Below are positions 56,228 to 63,059 of a DNA stretch of 64,000 bases, in pieces. The notes below the pieces were generated by a model. The model saw only the letters and a list, made by a program, of their open reading frames with translations, was not told the origin of the DNA and did not search any database. Origin of the DNA: Nocardioides baekrokdamisoli (GTDB lineage: Bacteria > Actinomycetota > Actinomycetes > Propionibacteriales > Nocardioidaceae); NCBI RefSeq assembly GCF_003945325.1, contig NZ_AP019307.1, forward strand, positions 1,984,001 to 2,048,000, given 5' to 3'. The position numbers and the translations under genes are program-made. The first letter of the stretch is position 1. Each line of letters begins with the position of its first letter.

Positions 56228-56256
56228 TCTCTGACCTGCAGAAACGTGGTTGGACG
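56228..56256 (+). terminator. tRNA-Thr post-element, outer stem missing
   Basis: TCTCTGACCTGCAGAAACGTGG repeats the core found after tRNA-Ser and tRNA-Pro. TCTGACC can still pair with GGTTGGA, but the outer arm is not complemented on the right and there is no T-run. The terminator looks cut, possibly by island insertion near 56255. Confidence 0.5.
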
Positions 56257-56448
56257 GTTCCATCGCCGGCGTGCCCGCGGAGGCTCTGTCACCTTTTGAG
56301 CGTGGATCTTGTCACCTGATGCACCTGATGCACCTGCTCACCGGTTGTGATCAAAGTCGATGAAGTTGTCGCCATCTCCCCGCGATCAAGGCTAACCAGA
56401 GATCGGCTGCCGCAACTTCTTGGCGTGATCGAATTGGATAACGAGGCG
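56257..56448. other. 192-bp gap at the start of the island
   Basis: It contains two TGTCACC words and a short tandem repeat (TGATGCACC, twice). No gene, integrase fragment or clear attachment repeat was recognised. Confidence 0.35.
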
Positions 56449-56461
56449 TACGATGCTTGGT

Positions 56462-57070
56462 ATGGGCAGCAACTACCGAGCCCCAGTCAGGTCGGCCATG
56501 CGAGAGGCCTCAGCGCTATCCGGCATGAGCCAGGCGCAGTTCGCGCGCGCCTTGGGTACGTCCGCCTCGCGGTACTCCACCTACGCCACGGGTGCGACGG
56601 TCCCGAACGCGGAGTTCTACGTCCGCGCCAAGGCGATTGCGGCCGGTATCGCACAAGCGCACACGCAGCGATTGACGTTCCCGCTCGCTGCAGCCGACAT
56701 CCTCCGCGTCAGCTTGAAGGCTGGGGAGTTGGAGTGGGCGTGGCGGATCGTCCTGCAATGCCGCGATCACACGCAGCTCGCTATTGCGGCCGATGCGTCA
56801 CATCGCCTTGGTCCTGTGATCGACGCATGGGATGCCATTCCGGCTGCAACCGGCGATCCCGGGTGGGATGCGCTCCTGGCCGCGCTGGTCCGGCATGCGT
56901 TCGACGAATCGGACTTGGAGCCGCCCACCTGGACCCAAGAACGCGTCTTGACCCAGGCATGGATCCCAGACCATCCGTTCTTGGACGAGCCGCGGGTCAT
57001 TGCCCAGACCCCGGCCTGGTTGGCTGCGCAGAACATCTTTGTTCCAGCACGGGATCTGGTGACGGCGTGA
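56462..57070 (+). CDS. HTH protein, probable antitoxin of a nucleotidyltransferase pair
   Basis: This 202-residue protein has an N-terminal XRE-type helix-turn-helix (SALSGMSQAQFARALGTSASRYSTYATG) and a helical C-terminal part of no named family. TACGAT lies 7 nt before the chosen ATG (leaderless); an ATG three codons earlier falls next to that box. Its stop overlaps the next GTG (GTGA), the usual layout of antitoxin-toxin pairs. The antitoxin role is inferred. Confidence 0.72.
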   Translation: MGSNYRAPVRSAMREASALSGMSQAQFARALGTSASRYSTYATGATVPNAEFYVRAKAIAAGIAQAHTQRLTFPLAAADILRVSLKAGELEWAWRIVLQCRDHTQLAIAADASHRLGPVIDAWDAIPAATGDPGWDALLAALVRHAFDESDLEPPTWTQERVLTQAWIPDHPFLDEPRVIAQTPAWLAAQNIFVPARDLVTA

Positions 57071-57663
57071 GCAGCCCGGCGGGCCGGCACGAATTCGCTG
57101 TCGAGGAGATCGGTGAGCTGCTGGCCGAGCTCGATCGTCGCTTGCGTACGGATGGGGTCGCGGCCCGCGTGTTCATCGTCGGGGGTGCCGCGGTGGCGAT
57201 GACTGGTCTCGTGGACGGTCGCCGGACGCTTGACGTAGACGGACTGTCGCTGCAACTGCAGGTGTACGAGATCGCACGCCAGATCGCTGCCGATCGTGGA
57301 CTGCCGCCCGACTGGCTGAACGGGGACGCCCGGATGTGGGTGCCCTCTGTTCCGGAGGTGTACGCCCCTGCCCCAGATAGGCCGGGGTTGGAGGTCGCGT
57401 ATGCCGATGATCGCTTCCTCTTCGTCACCAAAGTCATCGCCCAGCGCGCGAAGGATCACGGCGACCTCATCGCGGCAGCCGCCCGCGCGGGCCTGGCTAC
57501 GGCCACCGCAGCCGAGATCGAACAGATCATTTGGGACTACTGGCGCGATGATCTGGGTCGTCTTGAGTTCGTCATCACCGCATCGGCCACGTCTGTCGAG
57601 GACGAGGTCCGCTATCTCGCGCGCGACGCCGCCCGGGCGCTTGGCAGAAGTGACAAGGGGTGA
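57067..57663 (+). CDS. DUF6036/AbiEii-like nucleotidyltransferase, probable toxin
   Basis: This 198-residue protein has a nucleotidyltransferase fold: FIVGGAAVAMTGLVDGRRTLDVDGL (GG motif and DxD pair) and later FVTKVIAQRAKDHGDLIAA, matching the K...R-KD-D pattern of AbiEii-type enzymes. Such toxins add nucleotides to tRNA or other targets. It is coupled to the HTH gene. It is the first gene pair of the accessory island. Confidence 0.72.
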   Translation: MSSPAGRHEFAVEEIGELLAELDRRLRTDGVAARVFIVGGAAVAMTGLVDGRRTLDVDGLSLQLQVYEIARQIAADRGLPPDWLNGDARMWVPSVPEVYAPAPDRPGLEVAYADDRFLFVTKVIAQRAKDHGDLIAAAARAGLATATAAEIEQIIWDYWRDDLGRLEFVITASATSVEDEVRYLARDAARALGRSDKG

Positions 57664-57702
57664 AGCAAGCAGCCCGCGCGATCCGGATCGGCGGCGCACT
57701 CT

Positions 57703-57720
57703 CGGCGGCAGAACAGAGCG
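57703..57720 (+). repeat. cassette-associated element, copy a
   Basis: CGGCGGCAGAACAGAGCG lies between the 3' ends of the nucleotidyltransferase gene and the next minus-strand gene. On the minus strand it starts a hairpin GCTCT...AGAGTGC around CTGCCGCC. Confidence 0.7.
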
Positions 57721-57738
57721 TGCCACGTCGGATGCCCG

Positions 57739-58167
57739 CTACGGAAGGACGAGAGCAAACACCGCCCTGACGGTTTCGATATCGCCAGTCGCTGCCCAGG
57801 CTTCGTAGACAGCTTCGGCTGCGTCGTGTTCCAGATCGGCCGAGATGGCGAACCCGACAGCAGCCGCCGCCCGCGCTCGGGAGAATGCCGCCAAGTAACT
57901 TGGCGAGTCACCTTCGCGGTCATGAACGTCGAAGGCCCGCCCGTCCAGTCCGATGACAACCCGCTCGACGGCTGCAGCCAGATCGGCGCTGACGGTCTCG
58001 CCAGTGACAAGACAGCCGAGCGCACGCGCTGTCGGGGTCTCGCTCAAAGTTGAACTGACCGCGGCATGAGCAACAACGGCCCACACAACGCGGCGCAAAC
58101 GGATCGGATCGCAAGCCATCAAGACGCTCGATAGTTCTGGGGCAATGGTGTCTAGCCGCGAGGTCAC
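57739..58167 (-). CDS. hypothetical protein of the cassette array
   Basis: This 142-residue Ala-rich helical protein is of unknown function (SRLDTIAPELSSVLMACDPIRLRRVVWAVVAHA...). CAGGAT lies 6 nt before the GTG, so it carries its own leaderless promoter. Longer frames upstream would run into the IS left flank. The element copy a lies 18 bp after its stop. Confidence 0.65.
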   Translation of the reverse strand: MTSRLDTIAPELSSVLMACDPIRLRRVVWAVVAHAAVSSTLSETPTARALGCLVTGETVSADLAAAVERVVIGLDGRAFDVHDREGDSPSYLAAFSRARAAAAVGFAISADLEHDAAEAVYEAWAATGDIETVRAVFALVLP

Positions 58168-58251
58168 GGTTACATCCTGCCCCGGTCGCGAATATGGGGA
58201 CCGCGTATCGGCTGTGCCAACTCCGATTCGGCGCGTCCTGATCTCGGCAGG

Positions 58252-58260
58252 TTCGCGGCT
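58252..58260 (+). repeat. left half of the cassette element split by the IS (copy h)
   Basis: TTCGCGGCT is the left flank of the IS. Joined to the right flank it gives TTCGCGG-CC-AAATCAGGGCG, one base longer than the consensus CGCGGCAGATCAGGGCG. Confidence 0.6.
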
Positions 58261-58269
58261 ACTAAGAGA

Positions 58270-58450
58270 CTTCCGGTCAGGACCGGTGTCTGGCCAGACT
58301 CGGTCTAGGTGCCCGGCGGGACGCTCTCTTCGCGGCTGCCCACCGGTTGGTGTGGCTCTCATTTGGTCTGCTGCCCGCCGGGCCCCGTTGACGAGGCGTG
58401 GCTCAAGAAGGGACTGCCCAGCTCGTAGTAGCAATGCCCACCTCGCCGTT
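58270..58450 (+). ncRNA. predicted bridge RNA of the IS110 element
   Basis: A 5' hairpin (GTCTGGCCAGAC) comes first. Next, stem GCCCGGCGGG/CCCGCCGGGC (58311-58320 with 58374-58383) encloses an internal loop with an apical hairpin. Its left strand has TTCGCGGCT (58329-58337), identical to the IS left flank. Its right strand has CTCATTTGG (58358-58366), complementary to right flank CCAAAT(C)AG with one mismatch. A second stem CGAGGCGTGG/CCCACCTCG encloses AGAAGGGACT (matches the right IS end) and TAGTAGC (complementary to GCTACTA at the left IS end). These are target- and donor-binding loops. Ends are approximate. Confidence 0.75.
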
Positions 58451-58482
58451 TCATCCCATCCGGAATCGAAGCGAGGAAGCAG

Positions 58483-59661
58483 ATGTCATCAGTGATCATC
58501 GGGGTTGATCCCCACAAGCTCTCGGCCACGATCGAGGTCGTCGACCACCACGGTCGCCGTCTCGGCGGTGGCCGGTATCCGACCGACAACGACGGCTACA
58601 AGCGGGTGCGGAAATACGTCGCGCAGTGGCCGGACCGGGTCTGGGCGGTCGAAGGCGCGAACGGTGCCGGCCGACCGTTGGCGCAACGTCTGCTGGCTGA
58701 TGGTGAGTCGGTGGTGGATGTGCCGGCCAAGCTCGCCGCCCGGGTCCGGTTGTTCGACACCGGCCACAACCGCAAGACCGACGCCACCGATGCTCACTCA
58801 ATCGCTGCGGTCGCGGTCCACACCAAGAACCTGCGAGTCCTGTCGGCTGATGGGGCACTCGAGGCGATCCGGATGCTGTGCGATCGGCGTGATGAGTTGT
58901 CCCATCAGCGGGTGCAGACCGTGAACCGGATCCAACGCCTGCTGAGTGAACTGCTGCCTGGCCAGCGCAAACGTGACCTCTCAGCCGATCAGGCCAAGGC
59001 GTTGTTGGCGACGGTGAAGCCGCGGGATCTGGCAGGGAAAACCCGCCGACGGATCACAGCTGAGGAGATCGCCGACCTGGTCGCGATCGACCGGAAGCTG
59101 AAGAAGATCAACACCGAGTTGAAGACCTCAGTTCTGGAGCGTGGATCAGGGCTGATGGACATCCACGGCATCGGCCCAGCCGTGGCTTCCCGGATCTTGG
59201 CCGATGTGGGTGACGTTGCACGGTTCGCTGACCGGAATAGGTTCGCCTCCTGGACCGGCACCGCACCCTTGGATGCCTCCTCTGGTGAGCAGATCCGACA
59301 CCGGCTATCCCGGGCAGGGAACCGTCGGATGAACCACGTCATCCACATCGCCGCGATCGTGCAGATCCGCAACGACACCGAAGGCCGGGCCTACTACCGG
59401 CGCAAGCTCGCGGCCGGGAAGACCCCGATGGAAGCCCTGAGGTGTTTGAAGCGACGGATCTCAGACGTCATCTACCGCCAACTCGTCGCCGACGCGGATG
59501 AGGCGGGCCCGGGAGGGCACTGCGGGGCGACTCTCATATCCAGCGCGGTCGACCTGCCCCCGCACATCGACACTTCGGATCAGCCACTTCCCGGACCCGT
59601 ACCAGTCACGCTACGCCCGGACGCGTCCGCCGACCAGAGGCATCATCCAGCCGCCTCTTGA
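58483..59661 (+). CDS. IS110-family transposase (bridge-RNA recombinase)
   Basis: The 392-residue enzyme has an N-terminal RuvC-like DEDD domain (Asp in IIGVDPHKL, Glu in AVEGANGAG, Asp pair in KTDATDAHS). A coiled middle leads to the Transposase_20 domain with HGIGPAVASRILADVGD and the serine-bearing APLDASSGEQIRHRLSRAGNRR. All catalytic residues are present. GAGGAAG precedes the ATG. The long tail after VADADEAG is unusual and may be variable. Confidence 0.92.
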   Translation: MSSVIIGVDPHKLSATIEVVDHHGRRLGGGRYPTDNDGYKRVRKYVAQWPDRVWAVEGANGAGRPLAQRLLADGESVVDVPAKLAARVRLFDTGHNRKTDATDAHSIAAVAVHTKNLRVLSADGALEAIRMLCDRRDELSHQRVQTVNRIQRLLSELLPGQRKRDLSADQAKALLATVKPRDLAGKTRRRITAEEIADLVAIDRKLKKINTELKTSVLERGSGLMDIHGIGPAVASRILADVGDVARFADRNRFASWTGTAPLDASSGEQIRHRLSRAGNRRMNHVIHIAAIVQIRNDTEGRAYYRRKLAAGKTPMEALRCLKRRISDVIYRQLVADADEAGPGGHCGATLISSAVDLPPHIDTSDQPLPGPVPVTLRPDASADQRHHPAAS

Positions 59662-59673
59662 CACAGAAGGGAG

Positions 59674-59686
59674 CCAAATCAGGGCG
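59674..59686 (+). repeat. right half of the cassette element split by the IS (copy h)
   Basis: CCAAATCAGGGCG contains the stop codon (TCA on this strand) of the next minus-strand gene, as copy f does for its gene. Confidence 0.6.
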
Positions 59687-60374
59687 ATTCTCGAAAGGTC
59701 GCTCTGTCACGCTCTGCATCTTGGCGGGACTGGGCAACGAGTTCGCGGTAGGCGGCGTCCGTCATTTGATGAACCTCTGTCCAACTGACTTCGGCGTGAC
59801 CATTGGCGATCGTTCCGCGGGCCGTCGCCGCAAGGACGCGGTGCCCATCGGCAGCGGCCAGCCGCGTCACCATATAACTCCAGACGCTCGTCGCATCGAG
59901 GTAGAGACCATCCCCACCGTCGCGATGCTCAATCATCCCTGCGGGTGCTGCTGGCATCGTCGGCTCTGGATCGGCTGAAGAGAGTGCCGTGACGGTCGCC
60001 TCCGTTCGGGCGGGTTGGTTCCGCCACCAACTGTCCGACACCTCCTGAGCTTCGAGAGCGTCAGAGCGCCTTACCACGTGATCGACGAACTCCGGAGGCA
60101 GCCGGACTGAGTGCTCATCCACGTAATGCGATAGCCCCTCGGGCCATACATATGTCCCATCGGTGTATTCCGCGGCGCCGTTGTTCCGGCCGCAGATCCG
60201 GCATGGGGAGAACCCCATGTACGCGCGCAGGACGGTTCCTGCGGAGAGGTACCCGCCAACAATGTGCCGCTCACGCGAATCCCAGGCAAGGTCGATCCAC
60301 GCACCTGGATGGGGATACGCCGAGTTCGGATCCCCGTTGACACGCCAATAACCAATAAGCCGCAGGTCCGTCAC
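59679..60374 (-). CDS. hypothetical protein of the cassette array
   Basis: This 231-residue protein is of unknown function. It has a conserved-looking core with a CRICGRNNG knuckle, TYVWPEGLSHYVDEHSVRLPPEFVDHV and many tryptophans. Proteins of this kind occur near polymorphic toxins, but no immunity family can be named. CAGTGT lies 6 nt before the GTG (leaderless). The cassette element overlaps its stop. Confidence 0.68.
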   Translation of the reverse strand: MTDLRLIGYWRVNGDPNSAYPHPGAWIDLAWDSRERHIVGGYLSAGTVLRAYMGFSPCRICGRNNGAAEYTDGTYVWPEGLSHYVDEHSVRLPPEFVDHVVRRSDALEAQEVSDSWWRNQPARTEATVTALSSADPEPTMPAAPAGMIEHRDGGDGLYLDATSVWSYMVTRLAAADGHRVLAATARGTIANGHAEVSWTEVHQMTDAAYRELVAQSRQDAERDRATFRESP

Positions 60375-60425
60375 GGAACCACACTGCCACCTGGCGGTTG
60401 GGCATCGAGGCCAAATGCGACCGAC

Positions 60426-60442
60426 CGCGGCAGAACAGGGCG
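60426..60442 (+). repeat. cassette-associated element, copy b
   Basis: CGCGGCAGAACAGGGCG lies 3 bp after the stop of the next minus-strand gene. On the minus strand ACCGC and GCGGT flank it as a short hairpin. Confidence 0.75.
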
Positions 60443-60445
60443 GTT

Positions 60446-60844
60446 CTACGTAGTGAGTTCTCCTTCCCACAGGCGCAGTTTCAGCCGGTCCGACCCGAAA
60501 GACAGGTCGACTCCTATGCGGTCGGCCCTTTCATCCACAATGCTCGACATCGCGGTGAACATCTGCCCGACAAACGAAGCAAATGGCTGCTCGTTCGTGG
60601 CGTCCCGAGCGATGTGTTGCCCGGTTCCCACGTCGCCCGAGAAGGGACGCCACGACGTGTCGCCGGACGCGGTTTGTTGGAGGATCAGGGTCCAGTCAGC
60701 GCTCCCCTCGATCAAGAGACCAGCACCTGATTCAAAGATCAGATGCGCGGGGCCAACGCCCAGGTTGGCAACTCCATCCGCAGGGATGAACGCCCAGCGC
60801 TCAATGGACGTCAGCTTCTGCCCATACAGCCCAGCGGTTCTCAC
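60446..60844 (-). CDS. hypothetical protein of the cassette array
   Basis: This 132-residue protein is of unknown function, rich in beta-strand (ERWAFIPADGVANLGVGPAHLIFESG...RIGVDLSFGSDRLKLRLW). TAGCCT lies 7 nt before the chosen GTG. An upstream GTG adds nine residues but lies before that box. Copy b follows its stop. Confidence 0.65.
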   Translation of the reverse strand: MRTAGLYGQKLTSIERWAFIPADGVANLGVGPAHLIFESGAGLLIEGSADWTLILQQTASGDTSWRPFSGDVGTGQHIARDATNEQPFASFVGQMFTAMSSIVDERADRIGVDLSFGSDRLKLRLWEGELTT

Positions 60845-60877
60845 GAGCAACAGGCTAGAACTCGCTGACACACTCCG

Positions 60878-60894
60878 CGCGGCAGATCAGTGCG
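60878..60894 (+). repeat. cassette-associated element, copy c
   Basis: CGCGGCAGATCAGTGCG lies 15 bp after the stop of the next minus-strand gene. On the minus strand CGCACT and AGTGTG pair around CTGCCGCG. Confidence 0.75.
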
Positions 60895-60909
60895 TTGAGA
60901 CCGGATCTC

Positions 60910-61266
60910 TCACTGGCCGTATGAATACCGGAGGTCAGCGAAGAGGAGTTGGTTGAGACGGCGGCGCAGGTGACCTGTTCTGCTCTGGTCAGGCAGCTCA
61001 TCTGGCGTGAGCAGCGTGAATCGCAGCGACGTTCCGCTGTCGAGTGGGGCGAGCACGAAATGTACTTGGTCGTTGGGCCTGCTCGGCCACAGCGATGACC
61101 AGATGACTAGGTATGGCTCGTGGGCAGCCAACACCCTTGGTTCAACTTCGTCGGGAAGCAACGCCAGCCAAGCACGCGCACCTGGCTGGTGTGGGTCAAC
61201 GAGGGAAGTCCAGACCACCGAAGGCGGCGCAGGTAGTGCGCGCGCACGTGAGCCGATCTCCTCCAC
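60910..61266 (-). CDS. SRPBCC-like hypothetical protein of the cassette array
   Basis: This 118-residue protein reads RARALPAPPSVVWTSLVDPHQPG, then LVIWSSLWPSRPNDQVHFVLAPLDSGTSLRFTLLTPDELP. It resembles START/SRPBCC ligand-binding folds (A-P-P-xVW start, alternating strands). No ligand is known. TACGCT lies 7 nt before the GTG. Copy c follows its stop. Confidence 0.65.
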   Translation of the reverse strand: MEEIGSRARALPAPPSVVWTSLVDPHQPGARAWLALLPDEVEPRVLAAHEPYLVIWSSLWPSRPNDQVHFVLAPLDSGTSLRFTLLTPDELPDQSRTGHLRRRLNQLLFADLRYSYGQ

Positions 61267-61311
61267 ACGGGGGAGCGTACGGCTCGCACCGGCTGGCCCA
61301 CATCCAAATAT

Positions 61312-61329
61312 CGGCGGCAGATGAGGGCG
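61312..61329 (+). repeat. cassette-associated element, copy d
   Basis: CGGCGGCAGATGAGGGCG lies 9 bp after the stop of the next minus-strand gene. On the minus strand GCCC-T-CATC and GATG-T-GGGC form a near-perfect hairpin with loop TGCCGCCGATATTTG, the best structured copy. Confidence 0.78.
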
Positions 61330-61338
61330 TTCGCTCCG

Positions 61339-61614
61339 CTACGCCGACGCGTCCAGTTCAGCTTGGAGCTCCGTGATCGTTCTTGCAAGACGCTCTCGCT
61401 CGGTGACGGTCCAGCGGAAGAGTTGGATGTCGAGAACGGCCCGCGCCTCCCAGTCTGACGCCCCGAGCAGTTCTTCGAGCTTGCGGCAGGCTTCGTCGCG
61501 GTCCGTCGCCACCTCAATTGCCGCGAGAATTTCTGCGCGGCGGTCGAACGCGATCTTCAGAATGCGCTGAATCTGCATGTATTGCGTCAACTGCGCGAGT
61601 CGCTCGTCACCCAT
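61339..61614 (-). CDS. stand-alone GyrA-like fragment protein
   Basis: This 91-residue protein aligns with a segment of DNA gyrase A between the breakage-reunion core and the C-terminal domain. It has RRAEILAAIEVATDRDEACRKLEELLG, then ARAVLDIQLFRWTVTERERL, then a coiled coil. In GyrA the same region reads AILDMxLxRLTxLE. The active tyrosine and the beta-pinwheel are absent. It may be a gyrase-binding small protein. Confidence 0.68.
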   Translation of the reverse strand: MGDERLAQLTQYMQIQRILKIAFDRRAEILAAIEVATDRDEACRKLEELLGASDWEARAVLDIQLFRWTVTERERLARTITELQAELDASA

Positions 61615-61704
61615 GGCGGAATCATCTCGGACGACTCAAACTTGAAGGCAGCGAATGCGAGTGCTTTGCCGTTCGAAGTCACGTCGGTCGGCCAAGATTA
61701 AGCC

Positions 61705-62233
61705 ATGAGGATCGCGACGACACGTCGGCTGGCAGTTGGAAGCATTGCAGTGCTCGTTCTGGTCGGATTCGCCATATTTGCCTACTGGTGGACGCACCCG
61801 ACACGGTTCAGCGGCGTAGGCGGCGCAGAGGGATATACCCGCCCCCTTCGTATCGGACATGGCAGCCTCAGCGAAGGTGTCCTCGTGTTTGACGGAATGG
61901 GCGGAGGAGCAGCTCTCCGGATCCGAGGCGCATCAGCCCATTTCGCACCAAACTCAGCTCAAGCCCAGGTCACGTTCCACATCTGCACCGGGCAGCCGAT
62001 AGGTCTGGTGCTCGACGCTGCCAGTTACTCGCACCAAGCTCGAAGGCCTGCCGGCGACGGTGAGCCTTCGTGCCGGGAGCCGCCAATCGCTGATCATGAC
62101 TATCTCGCCCACTTCAGCAGGCCAGGTCATGGTCGACGCAATCAGCGTGAGCTATCGCCAAGACAGTTCCGAACTGTGGCAGCGGGGAAGCCAGTCCATC
62201 CCGCTGTCCCTGACTTTCCCCGCAAGCCAGTAG
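61705..62233 (+). pseudogene. membrane-anchored protein gene with a frameshift
   Basis: The first frame encodes a signal anchor (LAVGSIAVLVLVGFAIFAYWW) and about 100 sensible residues to GQPIGLVL near 62013. Beyond that it turns Arg/Pro-rich. The +1 frame continues naturally as STLPVTRTKLEGLPATVSLRAG and ends ...SIPLSLTFPASQ-TAG. One base gained or lost around 62005-62015 explains this. A sequencing error or a functional frameshift cannot be excluded. The family is unknown. Confidence 0.65.
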
Positions 62234-62310
62234 CGGCAGCACAGTGCGATTCGGAACCTGTCGAGGGTCGGCGGCGTCATAGTGAACGAAGGACGACTCG
62301 GGGAGCATCG

Positions 62311-62760
62311 ATGAAGAGGTTTGAAGTCTCGGTCGCGGCCGCTTTGCTGCCTGCGCTCTCCCTTGTGGCGTGCAGCAGATCAGTCACGGCGGAACCCGGC
62401 CGACCCTCGACCGAAGCGACAAGCTGCGCCAGTGGGTCTGTCTGCGTACATCCGGTGGTTCAGATCCGTGGAGAGGGCCCAGCCCCGGTTCGTGTCACCG
62501 TTCGCGTGCTTGGGTACGGCGGTGCATATGACCCAGCAACCCGTCGAACCGCCATGGAGGGGACGCCGCTTGGGCACCAGCAGGTGAAGATCACCATTGG
62601 CCAGTCAGGAGTTTCAACGCTGACAGACGCCAACGGTGTGGCGACCTTCGGATTTAGTGAGCCCGTGACTGCGTCAAATGTGCACAGCTGCGGCCAGGCG
62701 TTGTTGCGGGCGAGCAGCAAGTCCGGGCAGACATTCATCGTCAACTGCTACTTCCCGTAA
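62311..62760 (+). CDS. putative lipoprotein of the island
   Basis: This 149-residue protein has a signal with lipobox LVACS, a Ser/Thr-rich spacer and a domain rich in beta strands (VRVTVRVLGYGGAYDPATRR, KITIGQSGVSTLTDANGVATFGF). The second part resembles carboxypeptidase-regulatory or Ig-like carriers with the DANGVATF motif. GGGAG precedes the ATG. Confidence 0.7.
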   Translation: MKRFEVSVAAALLPALSLVACSRSVTAEPGRPSTEATSCASGSVCVHPVVQIRGEGPAPVRVTVRVLGYGGAYDPATRRTAMEGTPLGHQQVKITIGQSGVSTLTDANGVATFGFSEPVTASNVHSCGQALLRASSKSGQTFIVNCYFP

Positions 62761-62791
62761 CTTGCACCGTCGCATGAACTCGCCGACCCTT

Positions 62792-62808
62792 CGCGGCAGA
62801 AGAGTGCG
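62792..62808 (+). repeat. cassette-associated element, copy e
   Basis: CGCGGCAGAAGAGTGCG lies 6 bp after the stop of the next minus-strand gene. On the minus strand ACTCTTC-TGCCGC-GAAGGGT forms a 7-bp hairpin. Confidence 0.75.
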
Positions 62809-62814
62809 TGTCGA

Positions 62815-63021
62815 CTACCGCAAAGAGTCCGGCCCTGCCGGCTTCGTTCTCAGTCGATGGGTCGCGCCGTTGGCAGTTTCGATCATGATGAGCCGTGCGT
62901 CGAAGTCTGCCCAGTAGCAGTCGCCAGCATCTACGAAGACCGGCTCCTCAAGCTCCAACCATGCGACGGCAGAGACCAAGGTGAGCCGATCAACGAAGAC
63001 CGTTTCAGAGCGCCCTGACAT
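62815..63021 (-). CDS. small hypothetical protein of the cassette array
   Basis: This 68-residue protein is of unknown function (SGRSETVFVDRLTLVSAVAWLELEEPVFVDAG...). TAGAGT lies 6 nt before the ATG. Copy e follows its stop and copy f lies upstream of its promoter, so it forms one complete unit of about 250 bp. Confidence 0.65.
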   Translation of the reverse strand: MSGRSETVFVDRLTLVSAVAWLELEEPVFVDAGDCYWADFDARLIMIETANGATHRLRTKPAGPDSLR

Positions 63022-63043
63022 GTCTCGACTCTAACGACCAGCT

Positions 63044-63059
63044 CGCGGCAGATCAGGGC
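63044..63059 (+). repeat. cassette-associated element, copy f
   Basis: CGCGGCAGATCAGGGC contains the stop codon of the next minus-strand gene (TCA). On the minus strand TGATC and GGTCG can pair around TGCCGCGAGCT. GTTAGAG follows it. Confidence 0.72.

Larger units (their letters stand above)
58260..59674 (+). mobile_element. IS110-family insertion sequence, about 1.4 kb
   Basis: The element has a 220-bp non-coding left end, one transposase gene and a right end of about 12 bp after the stop, which is the layout of the IS110 group. There are no long terminal inverted repeats, as expected. Both junctions were placed to 1-2 bp from guide matches in the predicted bridge RNA and from reconstruction of the split element. 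The gene looks intact, so the IS may be active. Confidence 0.75.

Noticed and set aside
56281-56345. TGTCACC direct repeats as an insertion-sequence remnant
   Set aside because: Two short words and a 9-bp tandem repeat are too little without a transposase fragment or inverted ends.
58483-59661. IS110 transposase as a decayed copy
   Set aside because: The frame is complete and all DEDD and serine motifs are present.
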